From Rhodamnia argentea (lineage: Eukaryota > Streptophyta > Magnoliopsida > Myrtales > Myrtaceae), in assembly GCF_020921035.1 (NCBI RefSeq), contig NC_063157.1, positions 21,593,015 through 21,657,014 of the forward strand: 64,000 bases of DNA, in the 5' to 3' direction. Every line of letters begins with the position of its first letter. Within the stretch, counting starts at the first letter, position 1. Below are positions 34,991 through 47,600 of the stretch, in pieces. The notes below the pieces were generated by a model. The model was given only the letters and a program-made list of their open reading frames with translations. It did no database searches and was not told where the DNA came from. A program made the position numbers and the translations under genes.

Positions 34991-35225
34991 CTTACCTTCC
35001 TCCAGCAGGGCATCTACCACCACCGCAGAAGAGTCGGAGAACTAAGTACAGAGCTTTTCGTGTCTCTCTTCTAGATCTGAAAAAATCTCAAAACTTCAAA
35101 CATAGCCGACGCTTCCGCTTGGATCGGCCACGACGCTCTGACTTTTTTCGCTAGGTTTTCGAAAAATAAGAAGCGAAATTCTATGCATTATTTTTCGTAA
35201 AACACAAATCGCTTTTAATTGTTTT
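34991..35225. other. Short non-coding stretch
   Basis: This lies between the LINE tail and the laccase fragment. A 79-codon plus frame has no recognised relatives and is not called. Confidence 0.4.
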
Positions 35226-35331
35226 TTCGGAAACTTCAATCCTGGGACCGACATTGCCAAGTTTAATCTTATTGACCCCTCCCATGAGGAACACGGTAGG
35301 ACAGTCATCAGATTCCTCTCTGATAATCCCG
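35226..35331 (+). pseudogene. Laccase exon 5 fragment
   Basis: About 106 bases match 31082-31209 of the intact laccase, from TTCGGAAACTTCAATCC through CCCATGAGGAACACGGTAGG to GATAATCCCG. Compared with the parent it has an extra C in the GACCC(C)TCCC run and lacks about 20 bases around the VPVNGW codons, and it has many substitutions. It is not followed by a copy of exon 6. It is a decayed partial duplicate 4.1 kb from its relative. Confidence 0.85.
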
Positions 35332-35951
35332 ATAACTCGGTCCCGATCATGGCTTCGGTGCTTGTGTTCTACCGTACCGCCACCTCTCAGTGACTAGCGG
35401 AAGAGCTGTTGATAACTTTTGCCGTTTGAATTCGTCAACTAGAAATCGATCAAGATGCTTCTCCAACGTCGAAAACTTTTGCTTTTCTCTTCTCCGGGGG
35501 GTGAATCCGCATGACCATCACGTCGATTCCAGCACGCCTCGAGATGCGCATCCCGAACACCAGTGATTTGGGAACCGCCACATTGCACGAGAACTTAGGC
35601 GAGCCTTGTGCACATAGGGAACGGCTCGTAGTGCCTTGGGCCAAATCTTATATCGTGAGGATCTCACGGCAACAACAACATGCGAATCGAGTTGGGATTG
35701 TGCACAGCTTGACGATCCGAACCCGTGGAGTTCATCGATTCGATAAGTTTGGACATGGGGAACCCATGGAGTTCGACGATCAGAAGCCGCAACAACTAGG
35801 GGCGGATGGAATTTGTATGAACCCGATTAGGAGTTTCATGTTTGATTTCAGGCGGTACGGTTAACATGTCTTATAGAGCCATGGAGGGAAAATGTGTTTT
35901 CTCACAACTTAGGTGCTATTCAAATTTCACTGTCAAGATTATTGATATTTA
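35332..35951. other. Intergenic, unassigned open frame
   Basis: A 117-codon plus frame (35511-35864) contains EPMEFDDQKPQQL but resembles no family I know and has no promoter or splice support. It is not called as a gene. Confidence 0.4.
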
Positions 35952-36487
35952 GGAAAATTTCAAATAAAAATATGAAGTACTTTCATTTTTTCAAACATAA
36001 AATTTGAAGTGATCATGTCAATCTCGGAAAAATGGTCTGACCTCACCAGCTATTCAATGGTATTTTCGACCTTAATTTTTTCTATTTTTTAATTTTTTTT
36101 TCTGTTTTTTTTTTTTTTTGCCTTTTAAAAGTTCAAAAAAAAAAAAAGACAAAAGCTCAAGCCCTCCGCCTATGGCCGCCACCCCCTCGCCCAAGTCCGG
36201 GGGACGGTTGTGGCGCTCTCTTGGTTCTTTTTTAAAAATCGTTAGCTTTTTAATTATTAATTTTGATTTAACTAAAATTTAGATCAAAATTATTTTTGGG
36301 TGAAAATACGCTTGATCGGCTGAAATATTTAGTTAGCCAGCAATGTCAGACCTTTATTTGAAACAGACATAGCTACCTCAGGCTTTTATTTGAAACTGTC
36401 ATGGCTACTTTTGGTCCTTATTTGAAACATCCACTTCATGCTTTATTTAAAAAAAATAAGAATTTCAAACCCTTATTTGGAATTTCC
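35952..36487. mobile_element. Probable MITE with AT-rich inverted arms
   Basis: The left arm GGAAAATTTCAAATAAAAAT matches the reverse complement of the right arm, GGAAATTCCAAATAAGGG. Both arms continue with TTTCAAATAAA-type repeats and a GGTCTGAC word. A GC-rich core (about 36158-36220) sits in the centre. No clear target duplication was found. The architecture parallels the elements at 27255 and 58708. Confidence 0.45.
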
Positions 36488-38787
36488 TATGATAAATGAA
36501 ACAAGAACATAAAATAAAATGTAAGGTTAAAACCATAGAGGTTGTGAAAGCTGAAAGCATTGTTGAGTTAATTGCTCTTTGATGTTTGACGTTCATTTCA
36601 AAGGCATATCGCGGCGAAAACCACTTCGGGAGATTTGGATTTTGCATCTACTTCGTCAAGCATTTCGAAATTAACCCGAATGTTGTGTACACCTCGTCTT
36701 AAACAAAGTCTTTCAATCCCGCAAAACGGAGGCATTTCCTCGAACAATTAACGTGCGACGTGCGTTCCACGAACTCCGTGTGATCCGCGCGTTTGTCCTA
36801 TCCCAGCTTGCTTGTACGCGAATGTCTGATCGACCCCACGAAGATGTATCTAAGCCACGTCTGGAAAATTCCCATGGGGATCGTGGAAGAACGTCCACAG
36901 AAGAAACAGCGAAGCCGTAGCACGTACTGATTGGGAATTGATTGCCAGGAAAGTTCAAATCTTTCTCACAACTGTGAGTCCTCTTGCATTCCTTTGCGAC
37001 CAAGTTTGCACCTTGATTACGCGTTTGATCTCCTACCTCGTTTGCCGTGTACGCTTATTTTTATGGGGAACGCTATCTGGTCCTCACCCACATCGTAGCT
37101 TTGTTCTTCTGGTTCTTGCTCAAGTTCATCGAGAAAGTGTCAAGGTTCGTGATTTTTTCCAACACTGCCATTGAATTGAAGCGCGTATTCGCAACTGTGT
37201 TTTACTTGGTTTGGTATACGATGTACTCTGCCTTGTCTCTGTTTGCTGGTATTTTTCTGCGTCCGAGAATGCCGGAAGGGCGGCTGTTTTATTTTGCATC
37301 GTTCATCTGCCTTTGTTTTTTTTTTTTTTCCGAATTCTTTCGAGAGGTTTGATTCTCAACATGATGCAATTTATCTATATGTTGGTTCTGGTTTGAAACC
37401 GCTGTAAATTCCACGGTTTCAATTTTTTTTTTGTAAAATCCGAGTACTTTGGTATTTGCTCTTGGTGCTCGTTAGTTAGATTCAAGCATCGAAGCTTCAC
37501 ATTTTAGACAGTGGCTGAATTTGTACTCTCAAAGTCAGCATTTTTTCAACTTTTTTTTTTTGTTAAATTGCTAGTCTGCTTTGATATGAGGAATGCACAA
37601 GGAGTTTTCCCTTTAATTTCTCTCTGGTGTTTCTCTTGATATTTGACCCTTCGTCGATCTGGCACGCTGAAATGGATCTATGAAGGGTTATGCACAAGAT
37701 TATAAATGATGGCTATTTCTTCACTTCTAAAGCTGGTCTTTTTGTACATTTAGGTTGACTAGAGTATTTTTGTGATGATTTAATACTTACCCTTTACTTT
37801 CATTGCGACCATGTTTGTGGAAAATGTGAAGTGATATATCGAATATAAGCATTCTTGTGTGGTACTGTTCTTGTTAGGTAGCATGTGGCATTAATTCTAG
37901 ACTATCTTTAGAGTGTCCAATAATACTGGGAAGGGTTCAAGTAACACGTATTGGCAATACATAGAAAAGATGGATTGCAAAACCCAACCTGAGTTCAACT
38001 TTATTTTGTTGATGAACTTTGAATCCACCCAAGTTTGGTGCCCCTAAATTAGGTTCTTTGGGCACATCTTGGTGTACTAGCTTAGCTTAGAGATATCAGA
38101 ACTGTTTCTAGAAGTCCTATGACTCTGTAGCCTTTCATGGCTTTCTCGTTGTGGCCTTCTTTATCCTCACAAAGTTCATTCATGAATTTCTTTATGGAAC
38201 TATAGTAGATGAGAAGTAAATCCTGCCAAGCTTAATCAGATTTTGATTTCAGTAGACGATTAATGCCTGTGCTGTTGAGATTGATCGTTATCAAACTAAG
38301 TTGCCAATCTTCTCAATCATTTGATCCAAAATTTCTATCCAAAAGTAGTTCCGTTGCAATTTCAAACTGGGAAGAGCTACTGCATGATAGCCTGACTCTG
38401 AAAACAGATGCATCATGATCCAGAAGGACATGTTCTTATGCAACACCACTTTCCCCTATCAACAATGTGAAGTTTAGCTGTGAGATTGTATCATGAGCAC
38501 GGACAAGCTTTCCTTTAGAGCTTTACTAGTCACAATAAGATTGTTCTGACCATTAAGGATGAAAATCCGACTTCGAGCTCCAGTTATAACATCTGCTGAA
38601 AGTTTAGATTTGCTAAGGTGAACTCTTTTAGCAATCTTGACATCCTTTGATTTTTTCTATTATAAAATACATCCTTTTTAATGTTAGTAGCTGAATATTA
38701 ACTGTAGGATTGTCTAGCTTAGCTGCTGCTTTGTGTTAATAAGCTGAGTGGTATTCTTTAATTTGTTTTGTGCCTTGCACAGAGGGC
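36488..38787. other. Upstream region of chorismate mutase
   Basis: The acceptor-like TTGCACAG just before the chorismate mutase ATG suggests that a non-coding first exon lies somewhere in this stretch. T-runs at 37316-37329 and 37550-37561 are the only obvious structure. The 101-codon plus frame at 37047-37352 is not supported. Confidence 0.4.
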
Positions 38788-41411
38788 ATGGAAGTAGCAG
38801 AGTCCAATGAAATGACGCTTGAAACGGTCAGAGACTCCTTGATCAGACAAGAAGATACGATCATATTCTCTCTCATCGAGAGAACTAAATACCCCATTAA
38901 TGTTGGTGCTTACGATAAAACCAAAACTGCAGTTTCTGAGTGCTCTGATTCACTAGTAGAGTTCATGGTTAAGGAAACAGAAGCTGCTTATGCTAAGGTA
39001 AGATGCACTGTGTTATTGTTGTCCCATCAATTGTATGCCTTTGAGCCATTGATATCGTGATTTCTCATTGGATGTCTTCTCTTTGGCAGTTTGCCTTTTC
39101 GTTTTGTTTCTCCTTTAAAAAGAAAAAATGGCATATGTGTTCTTTTTCAGATCAATGAAAGTTCTATAATGGGCTAGTTGGGATTTCCTTTTCCCAATTA
39201 ACTTTCCTAAAATGGATTTTGCTTTAGTAAATTTTTTATTAGTGAAATAGCCTTTTCCGACATAGCATTTGCTTTGATTGTTAGTAAAATATGCTGTAAA
39301 AGAGATATTCCCTTTGGCTTCTATTTTGAAATCGTGGAACAGGACTTGTTGCATTTCTTGTTTGTTTTCATGTGGAAGTTTTCTATTTTGGGGACAGAGC
39401 AGTCCTTTCTGCTTAGGGACTTGGTGTCAGTAGACAACCAAATGTCCAAACAATAAAATTGATTCTATCTATCAGCAACCGCTTATATCCTTTATTAGTG
39501 CCATGTCCATCAAAAGAGAAATTAAAGCGCGTGTCTCCTCGAGGCCTGTTTAAGGATCTTTTGTTGATTGCCATGTCTATTATAAGGATCATATTTCGCC
39601 TGCAAACATTTTACATAGAGGAAGTACTTGGAAAATGGCATATGTCACATGTGATACCTATACATCCTACTGTCATATGACTTCTGTATATATGATTATT
39701 GCATGATTGCAAATGAAATCTCCTTTTCCAGTTTTCTGAACGTAAAATTACCTTTTGTTTTTTGGTCGAAAATTTAAAATTGCTTGACTGGCTAGTTATG
39801 TATATCCTTGTCTAGAATCTTGATGCTTGTTTTAATGAACATGGCCCGGTATGAAACAGTGTGGTCGGTATGAAAACCCAGAAGAACATCCTTTCTTCCC
39901 TGATGGCTTGCCCACCTCACTTGTGCCGGCTTTCAACTATCCGAAGGCAATTCTCTATTCCAGCTTTTTGTTTTTCCCTCTCCATCAGACAGCTCTGGAT
40001 ATATGTATTGCTTATCTATTGTCTTTAGATGTGTTTGACTGATTCCAATTACAGATTTTGCATCCTGCAGCTGCTTCGATTAATGTAAACAGTACTATAT
40101 GGGAAGTGTATTTTTCTCAACTGCTTCCACTGATTACTGTCCCTGGTGATGATGGCAACTATGCCACTTCAGCTGTCAGTGATCTTGCATGTTTGCAGGT
40201 AAGAGCACCGATGAAATTATCACTAGTGATTGGAGTACTATACATATTACATGTAGTAAAGGGGACTTTTTTCTGTTTTTGATGAGAAACATAAGTTCTT
40301 GAAAGGCTGGAATTTTAAGCTCTCTTTGGGAGGTCCAGAGTTCTTGTTAGAGTAACGAAAAGGGCTCTGCAGGGCACTTACAGTCTCCATCCCTCCATAA
40401 GTACTTCAATCTACAACATTTGAATACACCCAATTGGAAGTGGTTAAAATATTGACCAACATGAGACTAAATTACATGATATTGATTATCCTATTTTGTT
40501 TAGGCCAAGGTGTTTCAATTAATTGGTGAAGTAATAATGCAACATCTTGGAAGGCATAATTATCTTATGTGTCCTTTGTAGTAGATAATGACTAAATGCC
40601 TGGAATGTAAAAAGGTCAATCTTTGATTGATCCAACTACGTGAAAGATGCAACTACTTGTGCCCAAGAACATGATCACAGGCGAAGCTGATCTTCCCTAA
40701 TGATATTTGGACTTCAATGCTGCTGGGATTATGTGAACTGGTGTTAACAACTGGTTTGCAGGCCCTCTCTAGAAGGATTCATTATGGAAAATTCGTGGCT
40801 GAGGTTAAATTTAAGGATGCTCCTAAAAAGTATGAGTCTGCAATTTGTTCCCAGGTATGTCGATCTTCCATGTTTAATTGTTGAGTAAAATTCTACTGTC
40901 TTTTCTGTGACGAAATACGTTACAGAAAGAAAACTACTGGCTGCCGATGTTGTGACGGAATACCTAGTTCCTGTCAAGTTCGGTTATGTTTGAAGGGAAC
41001 CAAACAATACACAATTGGCCAGTTTTGGTATGGTTTGGGTTTCAGCTTTAAACAAGCAGCGAACAACCATGGAACTACAGATTCAATTGCTTTTGGAGTT
41101 ACCCTAACCTGCAAATGAGGCCGCCTGAACTTACTTTCTCTAAACAACTGACTCGATGGATGGGGTCTTGCTCTTTCCAGGATAGAGATGCTCTGATGAA
41201 GCTGCTGACCTTTGAGACCGTGGAGGAGAGGGTGAAGAAGAGGGTAGCCAAGAAGGCAATGTTGTTTGGGCAGGAGGTGAGCCTCGATGACAATTACGAT
41301 GAGAAGAAGCTGAAGATCGATCCTGCCATTGTTTCTCGCCTCTACGAAGAATGGGTGATGCCTTTGACCAAGCTAGTGGAAGTTGAGTACCTCCTACGCC
41401 GCCTAGACTAA
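38788..41411 (+). CDS. Chorismate mutase, cytosolic CM2 type
   Basis: Converts chorismate to prephenate, the committed step towards phenylalanine and tyrosine. Five coding exons: 38788-38997, 39860-39946, 40055-40198, 40762-40854, 41181-41411. They encode 254 residues, against about 256 for Arabidopsis CM2. Motifs: LETVRDSLIRQEDTIIFSLI, NPEEHPFFPDGLP, ILHPAAASINVN, PGDDGNYATSAVSDLACLQ, ALSRRIHYGKFVAEVKFKDA, DRDALMKLLTFETVEERVKK and the C-terminal PLTKLVEVEYLLRRLD. Only about ten residues precede the conserved helix, so no plastid transit peptide is present, which fits the cytosolic isoform. The second coding intron starts AAG|GC and ends ACAG|AT, a GC-AG intron. An acceptor-like sequence five bases upstream of the ATG hints at a 5' UTR intron. 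Confidence 0.95.
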
Positions 41412-42599
41412 TGCATACTACATACTGCAGCTCTGCGTTATGGATCGAATGTGTAAGCAGTCGTGGTGGAGAAAGCATTTATCAGATCATGATTAGAGAT
41501 CATGTGTCTTTGGCAGTTTACGATTCGGCATCTGTGAACGAATAAAATCGGGTTCTTTTTTCATCCTCCATGTATACAATCCAAGTTACGCAGAGTTTCT
41601 CTGATCCTTTTGTTATCTGCGAACCAGGAAGTACTAATTTTAAGGTGTATGATACTCTCTCTCTCTCTCTCTCTCATGTAAGATGAAGACAATGCTGAAA
41701 AATGGCTTCAAGCACAGAAATCCTGAGCTTTGTTGACATGCAGGGAGCAACAGCCCGGGTCTCCTGAGGATGTCTGGTCAACTGAGGTAGCAATAATTAG
41801 AATCCAATGACATCGTTAAGACCGTTATATTCTTAAGCAAAGAAAGAAAAAAAGACCAAAAATAAACAAAAACCATTACATTTTATTTCCAAGGCTTTCT
41901 TCTTTATCCAGTATACAGGCGAAATTGATGCGGTCGAATTAAAGAAATTGCATTTGAGCCTACTATCACATTGGACGCCAGAAACATGGTTAAAGTTCAT
42001 TTACAAGAGTTCTGGATTGGGTGCTACTGGATCCGACCATCTTCTTGTTTGGAGATGACGAAATCAATTTTCTCTCAAACAATCGAATTACCTAGGCATT
42101 GACGAATCGAGAAGTGGGAGGGTGATGCTGCCGCCGTGCAATTTTCTTTTCATGTGGCAAAAATGTATTGTAATTCAGAAAAAGGTTTTCTTGTATTTCG
42201 CCTTTTTCGTATCGAAATTTGTTATTCGACACAGCTCCTAAATCTAAATTTGCGATTCCACCGACGGCTGCTGTGCTTTTCTTCTGAGTTTTCTTGATTC
42301 CCTTCTTATTGTTGTTTACATTAGTCTGGTCGTTTGCTGTTATGTTCATCCAAGTTAAGATCCGGCGACATCTTTGCCTGAAGGACGTTTCATGCGAGGA
42401 TGAAAATTCCGTTAATACATTCTCCCCACCTTTTCCGGGAAAAAGGAAAGAAAAAAAGTTCAACAGAGAAAAAAAGAAATTTGACAGAAGAAACCAATAC
42501 GGCCTCTGACTTGGTCTGCACAAAGTCAGTCAGTCTCGCTTGCATTTCATCGTTCACACGAGCCTCTCCTTCTTCACCCAGCTACCCAACGGCAATTAC
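41412..42599. other. Gap between chorismate mutase and CLASSY leader
   Basis: This includes the chorismate mutase 3' UTR and a (CT)n microsatellite at about 41657-41675. No gene is recognised; the 143-codon minus frame (42092-42523) has no relatives that I know. Confidence 0.45.
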
Positions 42600-44632
42600 A
42601 CTTGGGTTCTTTCTCTCTCTCTCTCAGAACAGTGTTGACATTACATCACAATTTTTCCAGACCAACGAAGATTTTACGGACAAATCTTAATCTGCCAAAA
42701 AAGCAAAAAACACCCCCACAAACCCTGAAAGCACTTCTCTCTCTTCGCTCCATCGTTTTCGTTGATTGCCCAGAAAACAGAGACAGCGAGCAAGAGCATT
42801 TACTTTCTTTACCAGAAACAAGAAAAAAGCAAAGACCCTTTAAAGCTTTGTTTTTTAGCAGTCAGAAAAAGAAAGATAAAGTTTTGCACCCTGCACAGAA
42901 TCCAATACTCACTGAGTGCATAGATTTCTCCGTTTCTCCGTCCCTGTCTCCCTCTCTCTCTCTCTCTCTCTCTCTCGGTTTCCGCAATTCTTCTTTACTC
43001 TCTCTGCAGCTGCTCTGAACCCATCAACATTTCAAGACTCTTCTTCTCTCTCTCTATCTTCACTTTTGAGGGGGTCAAACGATCGCCGGAAATCTGCCAC
43101 AGTCGCCCGTTAAAGTAATTACAGCTCTCAGCTGTTCTTTCATTATCCAATTTTCATGAATTAAAGGTCGCGACTCCTGCATTGCATTTTCTTGGGTGTG
43201 TCATATGTGTTATCAAGATCAAGCTTCTGAAAGGTACTTCATTTTTTTTATCTGACGATCTCGTTGATGTCATCTGCATTATTGTGATCAAGTTGTCTCC
43301 TTACTTTTGTGGGTTGAAGCCAGATTTTTTTTTCTTTCTTTTTCGGATACCTGTTTTTCCATATGTTCAGCTTCTGTATGACATGATTTTTGCTTTAATT
43401 TGCTTTTCCGAGTAAGTTTTTCTTTGCCTTTCTTTCAGGCCCCGATATGGATCGCATGGCCATGGAAAGAAGGAAATGGAATGTCATACCATTTTTGCTA
43501 GGTTAGAAAGTTAATGCTCCTCTTTGCAGGTACAGAGCATCATCTTCCTTATAAGAGGGAAACGAAAATGGTAAGTGAAAAAGTGGCATGAAGATTTTCT
43601 TTAGTTGAAAAATGGAGTTTCAATATGCATATTCTTTTTGTTTTTGACTTTCGTTATCATCTTCGCAGAATACATTTTGCTGGATGCTCTTGAAAGGTGA
43701 GAAATTCATGACTTGGTATACAGAAAATTCAGAGTGGCCTGCTTTAGTAATTAGGAAGAAGCTATGCAAGCCAGTGCCTAATTGAGTTTTACAGTAATTC
43801 TTTGTTAATGTTCTCCATTTCTTTTAGTATTATGTATTGTTCTGATCTAGCCTCACCTTGATAATGAAAGTTCATTTGTCAGTACGATCTGATTAATCTA
43901 GTTTGGCGTCCTGGGGTCGAAACAGAATTGACAAAGGCAGTGTCAACATATACTTTTGACATATGCCATGGATCCATTTCTTGAGAGTTCCAATTTTTCG
44001 TTCAGATGGTTCTAACATGTCTCAAGTCCATAGTGTGACGTTTTCTCTCCTGATTAATCTTCACAAACAATTATAGCAGTTAAAGAGAAGAGAAAGGAAA
44101 ATTTATACCACATGGTGGATCTACTGTTATAATGGCAGTGGTTGGCCTAGGGATGATGATGTCCCGATAAATAACGCACACAAGTTCTACTCTCTGACGG
44201 GCAATCTTTGGCAATACTTCTCAGGTAAATGATTCTTGATCAGCATTTCGTTGAAAGCTAAAGAAAGCATTTTACTGCTGGAGAGTTATGGGAAAGAGAA
44301 GGGATTTATATCAGTCCAAGCATCCATTTAATGCATACCGTAAGCATGGGCTCTCACTCTCATTTGCTTCTTTCTTTTTGACAAATCTCCTGATTCAAGA
44401 TTAATAGCAGACTTGTCGGGCTTCATCCATGCATGATAAATAGTTACCGCTGAAGTGCCATAATTGGATCAACTGATTTAACCAACTTTTGATACTGCTA
44501 TAATTGAAAGGGACATATATGTGATTTCATGGCAACATGACGAGGCTGATATGATTAGTTTCCTTATAGTCCTAGACTTTCTTTTAGAATATTATAGGCA
44601 GTAAATTGCCAACGTTTAACTTCTAGTATCCC
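42600..44632 (+). other. Probable spliced 5' leader of the CLASSY gene
   Basis: CT-rich leader-like DNA (CT arrays near 42608-42626 and 42953-42977) is followed by several exon-like pieces: a donor near 43116, an acceptor TTTGCAG before GTACAGAGC with a donor GTAAGTG at 43570, and CTTCGCAG at 43669 with a donor GTGAGAA near 43697. None holds a long frame. They may be non-coding leader exons, or one may carry the first few codons of the protein. Confidence 0.4.
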
Positions 44633-47600
44633 ATGCTTTTCCCGATGTCAGCTTTTGAGGCTTTGTGTGTGGGATCATGGCAACCTGTGGAGTCAATAAG
44701 ATTTAGCCATGGAAGAATGACCACATGCACTGTCGATGACCGGTACACAATCGAGGAAAGTGGACCTTTCACTAACGTACGGATAAAGTCACGTCAAGCA
44801 ACATTATCTGATTGTACCTGCTTTTTGAGGCCTGGGGTGGACATATGCGTGCTTTCTCCTAGCGAAATATTTGATGGCTTTGGAGAACTTCAAGAGCCTG
44901 TAAGTTTGCCTGCTTGTTTGGTAGTGTTCTCTCTTGAAGCATTATTGCTTGAAGCTTGTTCTCGCTGTGTTTGTACAGTGAGCTTAATGCGTTCTTTGCG
45001 CATTAGTGCTGTCTCTTTCACTCAAGCAACTAAAAAGGTTTCCTTTTCAATGCTACTACTATTCAGTACTCCTTTCCCCAGAACATAACTTGATTCATAT
45101 TGGACATGATGACCTTCATCCAGATGCAGGGTAGACTAATTGTACTTTGTTTCTGCATTAGTCGATTTCATATCTGCTCGATATTGGAGGGGAAATTGTT
45201 ATTTCCTATTTGTAAGCGGTGACTTGTTGAATCTGAAGTTAAAAAATACTCATTTTTGTCGCCTTTTTCCTCATGGTTGAGCTGTTTTTTTAATTTTTGT
45301 GCTATTTCTGCTGTTTGAATGCCTACGTACAAAAAAGGCTCGGGACTCGACAAAGCGTCCTATTTGAGAAGATTCATACGGGTGACACCACTTAAATGGC
45401 TTAATTTCGTTGTTGCTGTTGTTACTGTTGTTGTTGCCCCTACGTCCCTCTAATCAAGAAGAAAATGTGAATCAAGTTATGCGGCTCCTCTGCCTCTTGG
45501 TCAAGCAGCTTCTCCTTATCATCAAGAAAATTGGAAATAATGTTTTCCTGACTGGTTTAGTGCTTTCATAGAAGTTTTATTTCGGACTAAGTCTTACAGC
45601 ACCACATTGTCCAACCCATGATACAATGAAATATATCCCCTAATTATGCTCATTCACATTGCAAAATTTTCGATCTTGCTTAACTCGGAAATTCAGAATT
45701 TCCAGTGAAAAGATTCCTTCTTTAAATCTTAACCATTGTACTTTCTTTTTCAGGGGTGGGTTGATGCACGAATAAGTTCGATTGAGAGGAAGCCTCATGA
45801 ATCTAGATGCTGCTGTCAGTTCTATGTGAAATTGTACACTTCCAAATGTCCTCTTGGCTCAGAAAAAGGAGTACTTAGTAAAAAGATTACTTCAGTAGGA
45901 ATAGATGACATCTCCATTCTCCAAAGACTTGATTCTAAACATTTTGAAAGCCAGCTATATCGATGGACGTACGCTGAGGACTGCTCTTTTTTGCAGAGAA
46001 GTAAATTGCTACTAGGAAGATTCTTGGCTGACATTTCTTGGTTTCTTGTCACATCAGCCCTGAAACAGATCATTTTCAATGTAAGGTCACTGCACAATAA
46101 GATTGTCTATGAAATAGCTGGTCATGATGGAAGAGTCTCTTTCAATTCTGACAATAACTTGAGAACCCTGAACTTCAAAGTCGAAGATGAAGTTATGCTT
46201 CCTGTTGTAGTCCAGCATGTTCCAACAAAAGCAAGTGAGTCCAGTGTTGCTTTAGAAGAACATGAATCTGCGCTTGTGCCCTTCTCAGACTTCATGGACT
46301 TGAGACGCTCCAAACGTAGAAACATTCAGCCAGAGCGTTTCCTTGGATGTGATGTATCCCAGTTAAACATTTCCTTTCATACTACGGGGCTATACAAGGT
46401 TGATAAATGGAACAGTATTGAAGAAGATGAAGAAATGTCTCTACCGCTCTCTAAGCTATTTGGTTTGCGTACGAAAAGTTCAGTTGAACATGCAGGGTGT
46501 AAGAGAAGGAAGTGGTCCCGCAAAAGGAAAATCACGAGAGATCTTGTTGTGCATGAGAAGTCATTTGAATCAAGGGAGGAAAAACAGGCTGTTGGTAAGC
46601 GAAAAGACTATCCCGCTGAATCAAGCACCAGTAGCCGAAAGGATTACCAAAATCGACTTGCTATTGTTCCTCTGGGTACTGAAAGTGATCTTATTGCTCT
46701 CAATCAATATCATCCACGAGCCAAGATCCCAAGAAATCGTTCACGGGTGAACGATGAAGATCCGTCGTATAATTCTATGCAAAGTTCATTGGTTGAGCAG
46801 GGTAGGGGTTTTCCTGATCTAGAAGATATGGAGTTTGAAACAAGATGGGTCGGAAGTTCTCCAGGCAAGAAAATTCAACGGAAAAAGTACCACCAACTAC
46901 AAACCAAAAGGGAGTGTCTGACTGAGGAGAGAATCTACGGCCAAAGAACCTTAAGTGCTGGCATGTACAAGGATCTCATAAAGTCTTACATGAAGAGCAT
47001 TGATTCCACTGTAGTAAACAATGAAGAGCCTCTTTTGGTAGATCAGTGGAACAGGTTGGCCAGCAGAAATCATGTGGACCGCCGATTTGAGGTGGAAATA
47101 CCGTCACCCGTAGAGGAAGTTGAAGACCCCGAATTAGAGATGTTGTGGAGAGAGATGGAGCTGTCCATGACATCATCATACCTTTTCGAGGAGAACGAGG
47201 TATGTATCTTTCAGTTCTTATCTGGCATCTCTGCCCTTCAATGAGGGAATAGTAGGAATAAAGGAAGCTTTATCTCTTGAGAACTAAAAACTTCACAGTT
47301 TCTTTAGCATTTTATGCTAGATGCATTGTCAATACATTTGAGCCTTATTTAGTAAATATCTTTTCAGGGATCAAAAGCTGAGTGCAATGAGTATGTGGAA
47401 AGAACAATTAATCCCTGCCACCACGAGAATATTCTGGATGAGGAAATCGGGATTGTATGCAGATTGTGTGGTGCTGTGATCTCTGAAATAAGGGATATTT
47501 CACCAGCATTTGTAAGTCATCGACACTTCATTTCATGTACAGTTTCTTTATCTGCGGCTCCACATTTGGCAGTGCCTTGTCCAAAATTCTTCTAAATGTA

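Noticed and set aside
35511-35864. 117-codon plus frame
   Set aside because: No family resemblance, promoter or splice support; lies in a decay zone.
37047-37352. Hydrophobic 101-codon frame upstream of chorismate mutase
   Set aside because: Hydrophobicity comes from T-rich DNA; no homologue known to me and no start context.
409-41411. A true biosynthetic gene cluster of arogenate dehydrogenase, laccase and chorismate mutase
   Set aside because: The genes are up to 37 kb apart, interspersed with unrelated housekeeping genes, and there is no duplicated or lineage-specific enzyme set; kept only as a weak linkage observation.
42092-42523. 143-codon minus-strand frame
   Set aside because: Low-complexity composition and no relatives recognised; overlaps the probable promoter of the CLASSY gene.
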